Below are positions 63,927-64,000 of a DNA stretch of 64,000 nt, piece by piece. The DNA is from CAVRQM01 sp963822705. GTDB taxonomy: Bacteria; Pseudomonadota; Alphaproteobacteria; Acetobacterales; Acetobacteraceae. How positions within the stretch are numbered: the first letter of the stretch is position 1; every line of letters begins with the position of its first letter. A model generated the notes under the pieces. It did not search any database, was not told the origin of the DNA, and worked only from the letters and a program-made list of their open reading frames with translations. Made by a program: the position numbers and the translations under genes. Location: contig CAWGIX010000010.1 in assembly GCA_963822705.1 (NCBI GenBank), positions 186,001 through 250,000 of the forward strand, in the 5' to 3' direction.

Positions 63927-64000
63927 TCACTGGTTCGGCGAGCGCCGTGCGGTAGCACCCGGCACCGGCATATCGGCCGAAACGTAAGGCTGGGGCCTGC
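63927..64000 (-). CDS. Possible 3' end of an upstream gene (partial)
   Basis: On the minus strand one frame reads RPQPYVSADMPVPGATARRS then PNQ and a TGA at 63927-63929, 10 bp before the first Rieske gene. The tight spacing suits an operon member whose body lies beyond the window. Too short to identify; the other two minus-strand frames cannot be ruled out. Confidence 0.3.
   Translation of the reverse strand, partial: RPQPYVSADMPVPGATARRSPNQ

Noticed and set aside
1..64000. CRISPR arrays, insertion sequences, prophage, rRNA or origin sequences
   Set aside because: I found no regularly spaced repeats, transposase or integrase motifs, paired terminal repeats, rRNA stretches or DnaA-box clusters.

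Overview
The window is a high-GC stretch of an alphaproteobacterial chromosome, most likely from the Acetobacteraceae or a close relative in the Rhodospirillales/Acetobacterales. That placement is my inference from three things: the housekeeping block of lytic transglycosylase, family-4-like uracil-DNA glycosylase, TPR lipoprotein and ispE; the heavy load of peptide, sugar and polyamine-type ABC importers; and catabolic genes of soil or rhizosphere type. I see no rRNA, CRISPR array, insertion sequence, prophage or plasmid gene.

Layout. 1-4.9 kb is housekeeping, followed by tRNA-Gln. 5.0-6.4 kb holds three small exported proteins and tRNA-Arg. 6.5-10.3 kb (+) encodes a membrane dipeptidase, an aldo/keto reductase, a Gfo/Idh/MocA oxidoreductase and a sugar isomerase/epimerase. 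10.3-13.8 kb (-) is an Rbs-type sugar ABC importer, divergent from a phytanoyl-CoA-dioxygenase-like gene. 14.8-19.2 kb (-) runs M24 peptidase, family-5 solute-binding protein, DppB-like permease, DinB protein. 19.4-20.7 kb (+) has a SIS-domain protein and a CX5R phosphatase. 20.7-26.5 kb (-) is a second Rbs-type importer ending in a TIM-barrel hydrolase-like gene. 26.6-28.7 kb (+) has an M20 peptidase and an amidohydrolase. 29.7-35.1 kb carries a molybdopterin oxidoreductase and a protocatechuate cluster: pcaDC fusion, pcaB and a BKACE gene, divergent from pcaHG. 35.2-40.9 kb (-) runs polysaccharide deacetylase, pyroglutamyl peptidase, fused 5-oxoprolinase and an 88-residue ORF. 41.0-42.9 kb is a divergent mntR/mntH pair. 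42.9-44.9 kb (+) has a DenD-like dehydrogenase and a DddQ-family cupin. 44.9-50.6 kb (-) is a complete peptide/opine-type ABC importer. 51.1-55.4 kb (+) is a PotABCD-type importer, convergent with a 55.4-63.9 kb (-) catabolic operon: two Rieske oxygenases, M20 deacylase, HpaB-type monooxygenase, a flavin reductase fused to a LysR-type effector domain, RidA, a DUF1028 protein and a LysR regulator.

How the genes work together. Most of the window supports uptake and breakdown of peptides, amino-acid derivatives, sugars and aromatic acids. Pyroglutamyl peptidase supplies 5-oxoproline to the adjacent fused oxoprolinase. PcaHG, PcaB and PcaDC take protocatechuate to beta-ketoadipate, and the BKACE enzyme could finish the job without a CoA-transferase and thiolase. 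The PotABCD importer and the Rieske/HpaB/RidA operon look like one uptake-plus-degradation unit for an unidentified, probably nitrogen-containing, substrate.

Data quality. Roughly a third of the protein genes are interrupted by one or more single-base frameshifts, including the normally essential ispE. Motifs stay intact on both sides, and several breaks sit in T or G runs. I read most of these as sequence errors rather than gene decay. They are densest in the two RbsA-type ATPase genes and the second sugar-binding protein gene. Coordinates of broken genes span the whole reconstructed gene, and frameshift positions are approximate.
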